From the NCBI GenBank assembly GCA_017391465.1, contig JAFOYH010000045.1, positions 6,412 through 70,411 of the forward strand: DNA of 64,000 bases, given 5' to 3'. This DNA comes from Lachnospiraceae bacterium (GTDB lineage Bacteria; Bacillota_A; Clostridia; Lachnospirales; Lachnospiraceae). This document shows, piece after piece, positions 44,952 through 53,259 of the stretch; positions within the stretch are counted from its first letter, which is position 1, and the number at the start of each line of letters is the position of its first letter. The notes below the pieces were generated by a model. The model made no database searches and was not told the DNA's origin. It saw only the letters and a program-made list of their open reading frames with translations. The translations under genes were made by a program, and so were the position numbers.

Positions 44952-44983
44952 AAATCGTTCACCTCTCTGGAATTATGTGAAAA

Positions 44984-45012
44984 ATTATAGTATAATTTAC
45001 TGCGTATTGCAA
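44984..45012 (-). promoter_or_regulatory. Promoter of hisA, overlapping the ybaK -10
   Basis: Minus strand TTGCAA (45012-45007), 17-bp spacer, TATAAT (44989-44984). A plus-strand TATAAT at 44991-44996 lies inside this promoter and could serve ybaK, though its -35 (TGGAAT) is weak. Confidence 0.6.
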
Positions 45013-45032
45013 GAGAAAGGATTTAAGAAAAA

Positions 45033-45527
45033 ATGGCGAAGAAAAAAGAAAACGATTTGAGTAAAACCAATGCCATGCGTCTTTTGGAGCAGGCAGGGAT
45101 TGAATATCGCATTGAGACTTATGAATTTGATGAGGAACATTTGGGGGGAGCTCATGTGGCAGCCCAGGTAAGTTTGCCGGAAGAGCAGATTTTTAAAACG
45201 CTGGTTGTGCGTGGTGATAAAAAGGGAATCATGGTTTTTTGTATTCCTGTAATGATGGAACTGGATTTGAAAAAAGCGGCAAAGGCAGCCGGAGATAAAA
45301 AGATTGAGATGACCCATGTCAAAGAACTGCTGGGGTTGACTGGATATATTCGAGGTGGATGTTCACCGATTGGTATGAAAAAGAAATATCCGACCTGGTT
45401 TGATGAAACAGCTATGCTGTATGATGAGATTGCAGTCAGTGCCGGAGTGCGAGGCATGCAGATTATTATACATCCGGATCATTTAAAAGAATTCGTGGAA
45501 GCTGAATATGAGGATGTCACTCAATAA
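45033..45527 (+). CDS. ybaK: Cys-tRNA(Pro)/Cys-tRNA(Cys) deacylase YbaK
   Basis: A 164-residue trans-editing enzyme that hydrolyses Cys-tRNA(Pro). It has NAMRLLEQAGIEYR at the start, GVAA-like GAHVAAQVSLPEEQIFKTLV, the catalytic lysine region KKAAKAAGDKKIEM and GYIRGGCSPIGMKKK. RBS is AAGAGAAAGG. It is transcribed divergently from hisA. Confidence 0.92.
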   Translation: MAKKKENDLSKTNAMRLLEQAGIEYRIETYEFDEEHLGGAHVAAQVSLPEEQIFKTLVVRGDKKGIMVFCIPVMMELDLKKAAKAAGDKKIEMTHVKELLGLTGYIRGGCSPIGMKKKYPTWFDETAMLYDEIAVSAGVRGMQIIIHPDHLKEFVEAEYEDVTQ

Positions 45528-45573
45528 AATTAGATGCGTAACATAAATTAAGAATGTTATGATGGTGTAAAGA

Positions 45574-45843
45574 ATGCGGGTATGTGAACTCAGACAAAAA
45601 GAAGTTATTAACATATGTGATTGTCAACGCATTGGTATTGTGGCTGATGTGGAGTTTGATCCGAAAACAGGGGTGATCTGTCAGTTGATCATTCCTGGAC
45701 AGGGAAAATGGTGTGGTCTTTTGGGGCGGGATACGGAGTATGTCATTGGTTGGAAATGCGTCCGTCAGATTGGTGCAGACATCATTCTTGTTGATGTGTG
45801 TCTGGAAGAGATCATGCGTCCGTGTAATGACGGAAAACCTTGA
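45574..45843 (+). CDS. YlmC/YmxH family PRC-barrel protein
   Basis: An 89-residue protein with [29 protein letters not shown] and [22 protein letters not shown], the pattern of YlmC/YmxH sporulation-associated proteins. The fold is a PRC-barrel; the molecular role is unknown. In related genomes it normally lies directly after sigG and before nrdR. Here about 3 kb with the aminotransferase, hisA and ybaK separates it from sigG. Its RBS is weak (GGTGTAAAGA). Confidence 0.85.
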   Translation: MRVCELRQKEVINICDCQRIGIVADVEFDPKTGVICQLIIPGQGKWCGLLGRDTEYVIGWKCVRQIGADIILVDVCLEEIMRPCNDGKP

Positions 45844-45870
45844 TTTTACGGGCTTTTCAGGGAAAAACTG

Positions 45871-45899
45871 TTGACCGTTTTTTTCTCCTCGATTATAAT
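45871..45899 (+). promoter_or_regulatory. Sigma-A promoter of nrdR
   Basis: TTGACC (45871-45876), 17-bp spacer, TATAAT (45894-45899). It sets transcription near 45906 and so confirms the nrdR start at 45924. Confidence 0.85.
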
Positions 45900-45923
45900 A
45901 AATCTGATGAGGAGGATAAAAAG

Positions 45924-46373
45924 ATGAAGTGTCCATTTTGTGGGGAAGCAGACTCAAAAGTTATTGATTCACGTCCGGCTGAGGACGGAAGTGCGATTCG
46001 CAGACGCAGACAGTGTAATATCTGTAAAAAAAGATTTACAACATATGAAAAGGTAGAGACGATTCCATTGATTGTCATCAAGAAGGACGACAATCGTGAA
46101 CCTTATGATCGTCAGAAGATTGCTTCGGGTATCATTCGTTCATGTCACAAGAGACCAATTTCTGCAGATCAGATCAATCGTCTGGTGGATGAAATTGAAA
46201 CAGAAATTTTCAATCGTGAAGAACGGGAGATTTCTACAGAGGACATTGGTGAAATTGTTATGAATCGGTTGAAAAATTTTGATCCGGTTGCATATGTACG
46301 TTTTGCATCGGTTTATCGTGAATTTAAGGATGTGAATACATTCATGGATGAGATTAAAAAGATTTTACAATAA
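45924..46373 (+). CDS. nrdR: Transcriptional repressor NrdR
   Basis: A 149-residue regulator of ribonucleotide reductase genes. The zinc ribbon is [36 protein letters not shown], followed by an ATP-cone domain (about 48-135, [17 protein letters not shown]). It senses ATP/dATP. The ATG at 45924 has GAGGAGG upstream; upstream in-frame codons precede the promoter and are rejected. No NrdR box pair is seen in this window near another gene. Confidence 0.95.
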   Translation: MKCPFCGEADSKVIDSRPAEDGSAIRRRRQCNICKKRFTTYEKVETIPLIVIKKDDNREPYDRQKIASGIIRSCHKRPISADQINRLVDEIETEIFNREEREISTEDIGEIVMNRLKNFDPVAYVRFASVYREFKDVNTFMDEIKKILQ

Positions 46374-46382
46374 TAATAATTC

Positions 46383-46415
46383 AGGCGGAACCTTGAAACG
46401 GGTTCCGCCTTTTTT
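46383..46415 (+). terminator. Intrinsic terminator of nrdR
   Basis: Perfect 10-bp arms AGGCGGAACC (46383-46392) and GGTTCCGCCT (46401-46410), eight-base loop, then T-run. The T-run touches the stop codon of the convergent dtd gene. Confidence 0.93.
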
Positions 46416-46860
46416 ATCTGTTTTTAGAATCGATAATGATCGTTACAGGTCCATCATTTACCAGTTCAACAGCCATATCGGCACCAAATTCACCTTCGGC
46501 TACGGTAAAACCAAGGGAGCGGAAAGCTTGAATAAAATCAAGATAAAAGGCTTTAGATGGTTCAGGAAGACCCGCATCAATAAAGCTTGGACGATTTCCT
46601 TTTTTGGTGTTTGCAAAAAGGGTAAATTGGGAGATGATCAAAAGTTCGCCGTTGACATCTTTTAATGCCAGATTCATTTTACCTTCTTCATCTTCAAAAA
46701 CTCTGAGACCGGCGATCTTTTTTACAAGGTAATCCATATCTTCTTTGGTGTCGTCTTTGGCAACACCAAGTAAGACAACAAAACCACGCCCGATTTCGCC
46801 GTGAATCTGATGATCGATCGTTACTTTACCGTGAGATACGCGCTGAATGACTGCTTTCAT
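46414..46860 (-). CDS. dtd: D-aminoacyl-tRNA deacylase
   Basis: A 148-residue homodimeric editing enzyme that frees D-amino acids and glycine from tRNA. It begins MKAVIQRVSHGKVTID and contains GRGFVVLLGVAKDDT, the active-site SQFTLFA and NDGPVTIIID near the C-terminus (the family motif is NxGPVT). It is convergent to nrdR with the genes nearly touching. Confidence 0.94.
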   Translation of the reverse strand: MKAVIQRVSHGKVTIDHQIHGEIGRGFVVLLGVAKDDTKEDMDYLVKKIAGLRVFEDEEGKMNLALKDVNGELLIISQFTLFANTKKGNRPSFIDAGLPEPSKAFYLDFIQAFRSLGFTVAEGEFGADMAVELVNDGPVTIIIDSKNR

Positions 46861-46890
46861 TTGAATTCACTCCTTTACTAATCTATGAGT

Positions 46891-46919
46891 ATTATAAAGG
46901 GAGTTTTCATTTTGGTCAA
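46891..46919 (-). promoter_or_regulatory. Sigma-A promoter of dtd
   Basis: Minus strand TTGACC (46919-46914), 17-bp spacer, TATAAT (46896-46891), about 30 bases before the start codon. Confidence 0.8.
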
Positions 46920-47047
46920 ATTATAATTCTGCCTGTTTTTTTCTGTCAAATCCTGGGGAAATGACCCGATATATTTCGATTGATAGATCGTTATAATAAT
47001 GATAGATTAAAAGAAGGTATCGCCTTTCGGAAGAAAGGAAAATTTCT

Positions 47048-48601
47048 ATGTTTTGTAAAGTTTATACAATGGCTTGTCTTGGTATAGATGGTCATGTTGT
47101 TCAAGTGGAAGCGGATATGAGCAGTGGACTGCCGTCGTTTCGTATTGTTGGAGAGATTACCGGAGAAGTTAAAGAATCCGGTGCACGTATTCGAACCGCA
47201 CTTCGTAATTCGGGATATGCACTTCCCACAAAGAAATGGGTCATTAATCTGGCACCTGCTGATTTTCGAAAGACAGGAACAGGATATGATTTTCCCATTG
47301 CTATTGCACTTCTTTGCTGTTTCGAGCAGATTAATCCGGAATATTTGGAAAAGAGTATTTTTATTGGTGAATTGGGCTTAAATGGAAATCTTGTACCAGT
47401 AAAAGGTATGTTATCTATGATCAGTAAAGCCACAGAGATGGGATTTAATTATTGTTTCGTTCCCGAAGGGAATGCTAAAGAGGCTGCGATTTTACCTCAA
47501 ATACAGGTATATGCGGTGAAAAATTTAAGACAGGCGATTTTACATCTGCAAGGAAAAAAGATGATGGAAAGTGTATTTTATCCGGAGATGAAATCAGAAG
47601 AAACATCCGACAAAGAAAAATATAGATATCCGATGGATTTTAAGGATATTTATGGTCAGGAGATGGCAAAAAGGAGTATTGAGATCAGTGTTGCTGGACA
47701 TCATCATTTGTTAATGATTGGACCGCCCGGCAGTGGAAAAACGATGATGGCAGAACGAATTCCCTATATCCTTCCAGAGATGGATTTGTCGGAACAGATT
47801 CTTGTAACAAAATTACATAGTGCGGCAGGAAGAATAAAACCAGGAACGGGACTTATAAAAGAACGACCTTTTCGCAGGCCGCATCATACGGTTTCAGATA
47901 AAGTGTTAATTGGAGGTGGAAGCATACCTATGCCTGGGGAAATCAGTCTTGCTCATGGAGGGGTTTTGTTTCTGGACGAATTTGGTGAATTTTCAAGAAA
48001 TACGATTGAAGCGTTAAGACAGCCATTGGAATCGGGCGAAGTCTTTTTACATCGGGTGCGTGGGGATTATACATTTCCATCAAGTCCTTTAATGGTAGCT
48101 GCCATGAATCCATGTAAGTGCGGTTATTATCCGGACAGAGAGCGATGTCGATGCACATCTTATCAGATTCAAAATTATATGTCAAAAATCAGCGGACCGC
48201 TCATGGAACGTATGGATTTATGTGTGCGTATACATCGTGTCACATGTTCGGATTTTGAAAAAAGAGAAGATTTTATGGACAGTCATTCGATGCACCAAAA
48301 TATCGAGAATGCTCTTGTCATACAAAAAGAAAGATTTAAAGGAACGACTATTCGATATAATGGGGAGATGGACACCTGTTTCATAGAAAAATACTGTTCT
48401 CTGGATGATTCGGCACGGGAACTTCTGGAAAAAGCCTATGAAAAATATCATTTGTCTGCACGTACACGTCAGAAAATATTAAAGGTCGCACGGACCATCA
48501 GTGATCTGGAAAATAAAAAAGATATTCAGATGAATCATATTGCGGAGAGTTTATGTTATCGTTTTCCGGATGAAAATTATGGAGGCGTGCCATGGGATTA
48601 A
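47048..48601 (+). CDS. comM: YifB/ComM family Mg chelatase-like AAA ATPase
   Basis: A 517-residue protein. The N-terminal ChlI-type domain (about 1-170) is followed by an AAA+ domain with Walker A IGPPGSGKTMMAERIP near 225 and Walker B GGVLFLDEFGEF, and a C-terminal Mg chelatase-like lid. In naturally competent bacteria ComM is a helicase that extends branch migration of incoming DNA. The next gene, dprA, works in the same process, and overlaps by 10 bases. RBS is AGAAAGGA; a TATAAT at 46992-46997 lies upstream but lacks a -35. Confidence 0.92.
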   Translation: MFCKVYTMACLGIDGHVVQVEADMSSGLPSFRIVGEITGEVKESGARIRTALRNSGYALPTKKWVINLAPADFRKTGTGYDFPIAIALLCCFEQINPEYLEKSIFIGELGLNGNLVPVKGMLSMISKATEMGFNYCFVPEGNAKEAAILPQIQVYAVKNLRQAILHLQGKKMMESVFYPEMKSEETSDKEKYRYPMDFKDIYGQEMAKRSIEISVAGHHHLLMIGPPGSGKTMMAERIPYILPEMDLSEQILVTKLHSAAGRIKPGTGLIKERPFRRPHHTVSDKVLIGGGSIPMPGEISLAHGGVLFLDEFGEFSRNTIEALRQPLESGEVFLHRVRGDYTFPSSPLMVAAMNPCKCGYYPDRERCRCTSYQIQNYMSKISGPLMERMDLCVRIHRVTCSDFEKREDFMDSHSMHQNIENALVIQKERFKGTTIRYNGEMDTCFIEKYCSLDDSARELLEKAYEKYHLSARTRQKILKVARTISDLENKKDIQMNHIAESLCYRFPDENYGGVPWD

Positions 48602-49683
48602 CAGAACGGGAATGTTGGTTTTGGTTAAGTTCCTGTGAGTGGATGGGTATTAAATCCGCAGAGAGACTTCTGGGATATTTTAAATCCGCAAGGAATATTT
48701 ATTATGGAACAGATTCACACTATGAAAAGATCAAAGGCTTGAAGCCCAAAGTAGTATCTTATTTAAAAGCAAAAGATCGGGATGAAGATCAGATAAAAAG
48801 GTCCATGGAAAAACTGGCATTGCAGGGCGGACATTTTGTGTGTCGTCTGGATTCGTGTTATCCGGATAAGTTTCGTGTACTTCCGGATCCTCCGTTAGGG
48901 ATTTTTTATTACGGAAGTTTGCCGGAACCGCATCAGCCAATGATTGCCATTGTTGGTGCAAGAGAAGCCAGTGGATATGGATTGGAGGCTGCTCGTTATT
49001 TCTCAAAAAAACTTGCAGAGAAAGGTGTTGGTATAATCAGCGGTCTTGCAAGGGGGATCGATGGAGAAGCACATAGGGGTGCACTTCAGGGAAATGGATG
49101 TACATGGGGTATTTTGGGTTGTGGTATCAATATATGTTATCCGAAAGAAAACTATTACTTGTTTGAAGAGATGAAATCCAAAGGTGGAATTTTGAGTGAA
49201 TATGGTCTTGGAGTTAAACCGGAAGCCTGGCATTTTCCTATGAGGAATCGGCTGATCAGCGGCCTTGCTGATGGTGTATTTGTCATTGAAGCCAGAGAAC
49301 GCAGCGGTTCTCTGATTACTGTGGATATGGGACTCGAGCAGGGTAAAAATATTTATGCGTTGCCTGGACATTTTCAGACTTCATTGAGTAAAGGATGTCA
49401 TCAGTTGATTCAGTGTGGAGCAAAGCTTGTGTATGAACCAAAAGATATATTGGAGGATTTGCCTGTTTTGTCTGTTGGTAATGATAGTAAAGAAAAAAAA
49501 CTTTCACTTGATAAATCAGAACAATTGGTGTATGCTAGTTTAAGTTTAGCCCCGAAAGATATTGACACGATTTCAATGCTTTGTGGATTGCCTTTGTCAG
49601 AAACCATCACACTTTTGATGAAGATGGAACTGGAAGGGAAGATTCGCTCCCAGGGGAAGAACCAGTATATGTTAAAGTTATAA
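48592..49683 (+). CDS. dprA: DNA-processing protein DprA
   Basis: A 363-residue protein that protects incoming single-stranded DNA and loads RecA. The Rossmann-like core has AIVGAREASGYGLEAARYF, IISGLARGIDGEAHRGAL and GVFVIEARERSGSLIT. An N-terminal helix-hairpin-like region (about 1-60) and a C-terminal winged helix (about 300-363) flank it. It starts within the end of comM, with GGAGG six bases upstream, and precedes topA as in most Firmicutes. Confidence 0.95.
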   Translation: MGLTERECWFWLSSCEWMGIKSAERLLGYFKSARNIYYGTDSHYEKIKGLKPKVVSYLKAKDRDEDQIKRSMEKLALQGGHFVCRLDSCYPDKFRVLPDPPLGIFYYGSLPEPHQPMIAIVGAREASGYGLEAARYFSKKLAEKGVGIISGLARGIDGEAHRGALQGNGCTWGILGCGINICYPKENYYLFEEMKSKGGILSEYGLGVKPEAWHFPMRNRLISGLADGVFVIEARERSGSLITVDMGLEQGKNIYALPGHFQTSLSKGCHQLIQCGAKLVYEPKDILEDLPVLSVGNDSKEKKLSLDKSEQLVYASLSLAPKDIDTISMLCGLPLSETITLLMKMELEGKIRSQGKNQYMLKL

Positions 49684-49727
49684 GCATATATCAGGAAGAA
49701 GTTTAGAGAAGGTAATGGAGGAGTATT

Positions 49728-51800
49728 ATGGCAAAATATTTGGTTATTGTGGAATCACCTGCGAAAGCCAAAACCATTAATAAATTCCTTGGATCCAATT
49801 ATCACGTTGTTGCATCCAATGGACATGTACGTGATTTGCCAAAAAGTCAGTTAGGTATTGATATAGAGAATGATTTCGAACCGAAATATATTACGATTCG
49901 AGGAAAAGGAGATATTCTGGCGATGCTTCGTAAAGAAGTTAAGAAAGCCGATAAAGTTTATCTCGCAACTGACCCGGACCGTGAAGGAGAAGCAATTTCA
50001 TGGCATTTGGCAACAGCTTTGAAACTTGAAAAGAAACAGATTCATCGTATTACATTTAATGAGATCACGAAATCTGCGGTGAAGGCATCCATCAAACAAG
50101 CCAGAGAAATCGATATGGGGTTGGTTGATGCTCAGCAGTCAAGACGTATTCTTGATCGTATGGTCGGGTATAAAATCAGTCCGCTGCTGTGGGCAAAAGT
50201 AAAACGTGGATTAAGTGCCGGACGTGTTCAGTCGGTTGCACTTCGAATCATCTGCGATCGAGAACAGGAAATTGAAGCATTTATCCCAGAAGAATACTGG
50301 TCTTTAAATGTCCTGTTGAATGTTAAAGGTGAGAAAAAGCCGTTGACAGCCAAATTTTATGGTAAAGAAAAAGAAAAAATAGATATTCATTCCAAAGAGG
50401 AAATGGATGCCATTTTGGAAAATCTTGAAGGTCAGACATACAAAATCTGTAATATAAAGAATGGTGAACGTTCTAAGAAAGCACCGGTTCCGTTCACGAC
50501 AAGTACATTGCAGCAGGAAGCATCAAAAGTTTTAAATTTTTCGACACAAAAAACAATGCGTATTGCTCAGCAGTTGTATGAAGGTGTGGACATTAAAGGC
50601 AATGGAACGGTTGGTTTGATCACATATTTAAGAACCGATTCGACACGTGTTTCCGAAGAGGCAGATGAGGCTGTTCGTAAGTTTATTGATAAAGCCTATG
50701 GTCCGGAATATGTGACTGATCGGGTGAAAGATGCAAAGAATAATGGTAAGATTCAGGATGCGCATGAAGCAATCCGTCCATCGAACAGCGAGTTAACACC
50801 GACAAAGGTTAAGGAATCTTTATCCAGAGATCAGTTCCGTTTATATCAGTTAATCTGGAGTCGTTTTGTAGCCAGTCGAATGTCGGATGCCGTATATACG
50901 ACAACGAATGTAAAAATTAACTGTAATGGTTATATTTTTACGGTGACCGCATCCAAGATTAAGTTCGAAGGTTTTCTTTCTGTTTATAAACAGGCAGAGG
51001 ATAAAGCGGAAGCGAATGTTTTATTGAAGAAATTATCTGAAGAGAGTGAGTTGTCGTTTGATTCTTTTGAAACCAAACAGCACTTTACACAGCCTCCAGC
51101 ACATTTTACAGAGGCTTCCCTTGTAAAGACATTGGAAGAATTAGGTATTGGCCGTCCAAGTACTTATGCGCCAACCATAACGACGATTATTGCACGTCGT
51201 TACGTTGCGAAAGAGAATAAAAATCTTTACGTGACAGAACTCGGTGAAGTAGTCAACCAGATTATGAAAGATGCTTTTCCAAGTATTGTAGATGTAACAT
51301 TTACGGCAAATATGGAATATCTGCTTGACCGAATTGGTGATGGAAGAATTCCATATAAAACGGTTATCCGCAATTTCTATCCGGATTTAAAAGAAGCTGT
51401 GGAAAAAGCAGAAAAGGAACTGGAAGAAATTAAGATTGAAGATGAAGTGTCGGATGTCATATGTGATCAGTGTGGTCGAAATATGGTGATTAAATATGGT
51501 CCTCATGGGAAATTCCTTGCATGTCCGGGATTTCCGGAATGTAAAAATACAAAAACATATTTTGAAAAAATAGGTATTCCGTGTCCAAAGTGTGGAAAAG
51601 ACATTGTCATTCGTAAAACTCAAAAAGGACGTAAGTATTTTGGATGCATTGATATTCCGGAGTGTGATTTTATGACGTGGCAAAAACCATCCGGAAAGAA
51701 TTGTCCGAAATGTGGAAATGTACTTCTCGCCAAAGGTCAGAAGCTTGTATGTGCCGACGAAGCATGTGGATATCGTGAAGATCAAAAAAATGAAGATTAA
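49728..51800 (+). CDS. topA: DNA topoisomerase I
   Basis: A 690-residue type IA topoisomerase that relaxes negative supercoils. The Toprim domain starts KYLVIVESPAKAKTINKFLG with the acidic ATDPDREGEAI. The catalytic tyrosine is in GLITYLRTDSTRVS near residue 302. Three C-terminal tetracysteine zinc ribbons (CDQCGR...CPGFPEC, CPKCGK...CIDIPEC, CPKCGN...CADEAC) bind DNA and polymerase. RBS is GGAGGAG. A strong terminator follows. Confidence 0.97.
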   Translation: MAKYLVIVESPAKAKTINKFLGSNYHVVASNGHVRDLPKSQLGIDIENDFEPKYITIRGKGDILAMLRKEVKKADKVYLATDPDREGEAISWHLATALKLEKKQIHRITFNEITKSAVKASIKQAREIDMGLVDAQQSRRILDRMVGYKISPLLWAKVKRGLSAGRVQSVALRIICDREQEIEAFIPEEYWSLNVLLNVKGEKKPLTAKFYGKEKEKIDIHSKEEMDAILENLEGQTYKICNIKNGERSKKAPVPFTTSTLQQEASKVLNFSTQKTMRIAQQLYEGVDIKGNGTVGLITYLRTDSTRVSEEADEAVRKFIDKAYGPEYVTDRVKDAKNNGKIQDAHEAIRPSNSELTPTKVKESLSRDQFRLYQLIWSRFVASRMSDAVYTTTNVKINCNGYIFTVTASKIKFEGFLSVYKQAEDKAEANVLLKKLSEESELSFDSFETKQHFTQPPAHFTEASLVKTLEELGIGRPSTYAPTITTIIARRYVAKENKNLYVTELGEVVNQIMKDAFPSIVDVTFTANMEYLLDRIGDGRIPYKTVIRNFYPDLKEAVEKAEKELEEIKIEDEVSDVICDQCGRNMVIKYGPHGKFLACPGFPECKNTKTYFEKIGIPCPKCGKDIVIRKTQKGRKYFGCIDIPECDFMTWQKPSGKNCPKCGNVLLAKGQKLVCADEACGYREDQKNED

Positions 51801-51808
51801 ATGAATGG

Positions 51809-51839
51809 GTCTCCTGTAATTGATGCAGGAGACTTTTTT
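51809..51839 (+). terminator. Intrinsic terminator of topA
   Basis: Arms GTCTCCTG (51809-51816) and CAGGAGAC (51826-51833), nine-base loop, six T. It closes the comM-dprA-topA unit. Confidence 0.93.
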
Positions 51840-51899
51840 GTTCCATCTGCTTTGTGTGTGCATAAGATAATATAACTGTGACATATAAGGAGAGGACGA

Positions 51900-52667
51900 A
51901 TGGTATATTCGCTAATATGGGCAGCATGTGGCACAGGTTTTGCATTTTTGATGACAACATTGGGAGCTGCAACAGTCTTTCTGATTCGTGATAAAGAGGG
52001 GAAAGAACTTCAAAATATCATCTTGGGGTTTGCATCAGGAATCATGCTGGCGGCTTCGGTGTGGTCTTTAATTCTTCCGGCAATTGAACAGATGGAAAAT
52101 GCCAGAGAAATATCATGGATTGTAGCTGCAGCAGGCATTTTTTTAGGAAGCATTTTCATTATGAATGTAGATCGTCTGCTTGTGAAATATACCGGAGAAA
52201 TGGAACAGGTGAATCGTATGGTTTTTGCGGTAATCCTTCATAATATACCAGAGGGCATGGCAATAGGGCTTGCATTTTCACTGGCTGCAGATCATATGGA
52301 TCAGCCCGAATATCTTGTAACAGCCACGGCACTTGCTATTGGTATTGGTGTACAGAATTTTCCAGAAGGAGCCGCAGTCTCATTGCCGCTCAGACAGGAG
52401 GGCATGCATTCTGTGAGGGCTTTTGGATATGGTTTATTATCTGCAGTTGTGGAGCCGGTTTTCGGCATTGCAGTGGTCGTTGTATCTGAAAAAATCCGAC
52501 CATTAATGCCATGGTTTTTGACCTTTGCAGCAGGGGCCATGCTTTATGTTGTTGTGGATGAACTCATTCCCCGGGCAAATCAGGAGGACAGCTCACATAA
52601 GGCAACGATGGGGGTTATGGTTGGCTTTCTAATAATGATGGTATTAGATGTGGCATTGGGTGCTTGA
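51900..52667 (+). CDS. ZIP family metal transporter
   Basis: A 255-residue protein with eight helices. Helix 4 carries HNIPEGMAIGLAFS and helix 5 NFPEGAAVSLPLR, the metal-site motifs of ZIP transporters (ZupT/GufA branch). It probably imports zinc, iron or manganese; selectivity cannot be read. AAGGAGAGG precedes the ATG. It is monocistronic as far as the spacing shows. Confidence 0.9.
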   Translation: MVYSLIWAACGTGFAFLMTTLGAATVFLIRDKEGKELQNIILGFASGIMLAASVWSLILPAIEQMENAREISWIVAAAGIFLGSIFIMNVDRLLVKYTGEMEQVNRMVFAVILHNIPEGMAIGLAFSLAADHMDQPEYLVTATALAIGIGVQNFPEGAAVSLPLRQEGMHSVRAFGYGLLSAVVEPVFGIAVVVVSEKIRPLMPWFLTFAAGAMLYVVVDELIPRANQEDSSHKATMGVMVGFLIMMVLDVALGA

Positions 52668-52670
52668 TAA

Positions 52671-52699
52671 TTGATTTCCATAAAAAATTAAGCTAAAAT
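52671..52699 (+). promoter_or_regulatory. Sigma-A promoter of the gene at 52732
   Basis: TTGATT (52671-52676), 17-bp spacer, TAAAAT (52694-52699), 32 bases before the start codon. Confidence 0.65.
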
Positions 52700-52731
52700 A
52701 AAAGATAAGTGGAAGTACAGGAGGATGGGCA

Positions 52732-53229
52732 ATGATTGGATTATCCATTGTTGATATAAAGACCTTTATGTCCGGTATTTTGACCGGACATATGTTTGAT
52801 AAGTTCTATTTAAGAGATGGAGAAATACAGACATTTACGGAGTTTCATATGGGGGGATACCTGAACCAGGCCTATTATGATTCGGAAGAGTGGGAAGCTA
52901 TGGAGGGCAGAGAATTATGTCTATGGTCCGAAGTGCGTCCTTTTGCATTTCAGTTGATTAAAGGGCATAAGCTTCCGGTAAGATTTAAGTTTGTTTTTCA
53001 GTTATCTCATGAGAATACTCAGTGGTTTATGGAAAAACATAAAACATCAACCCGGGGAGAAGACCTTGGGGGATTATTTATGAATATTACGTATGATCAT
53101 CAAAAGCTGATATGTACATCAGGTATTTCATATAAAACCTTTGTGATGGATAAGACGCTGGAGCAGTATTGGGATGATACGGTGTATCAGTATTTTAAAC
53201 AGAACCATATTATGGTTGAAAAACTATAA
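52732..53229 (+). CDS. Conserved-type protein of unknown function (DUF5721-like)
   Basis: A 165-residue cytoplasmic protein without signal peptide or helices. Blocks such as IVDIKTFMSGILTGHMFDKF and PFAFQLIKGHKLPVRFKFVFQLS resemble a family I recall as DUF5721 from Lachnospiraceae; that match is from memory and unverified. No catalytic motif is visible. CAGGAGG lies 10 bases before the ATG. The alcohol dehydrogenase gene follows after 30 bases and may be cotranscribed. Confidence 0.7.
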   Translation: MIGLSIVDIKTFMSGILTGHMFDKFYLRDGEIQTFTEFHMGGYLNQAYYDSEEWEAMEGRELCLWSEVRPFAFQLIKGHKLPVRFKFVFQLSHENTQWFMEKHKTSTRGEDLGGLFMNITYDHQKLICTSGISYKTFVMDKTLEQYWDDTVYQYFKQNHIMVEKL

Positions 53230-53259
53230 AGATTTTTGGAGCGGAGAGTAAAGTATTCT

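Noticed and set aside
45840..45923. In-frame extension of nrdR upstream of its ATG
   Set aside because: It spans a perfect-spaced sigma-A promoter, and the zinc ribbon starts normally right after the later ATG.
46992..46997. TATAAT upstream of comM as a promoter
   Set aside because: No -35 or extended -10 lies at usable spacing, so a promoter cannot be claimed.
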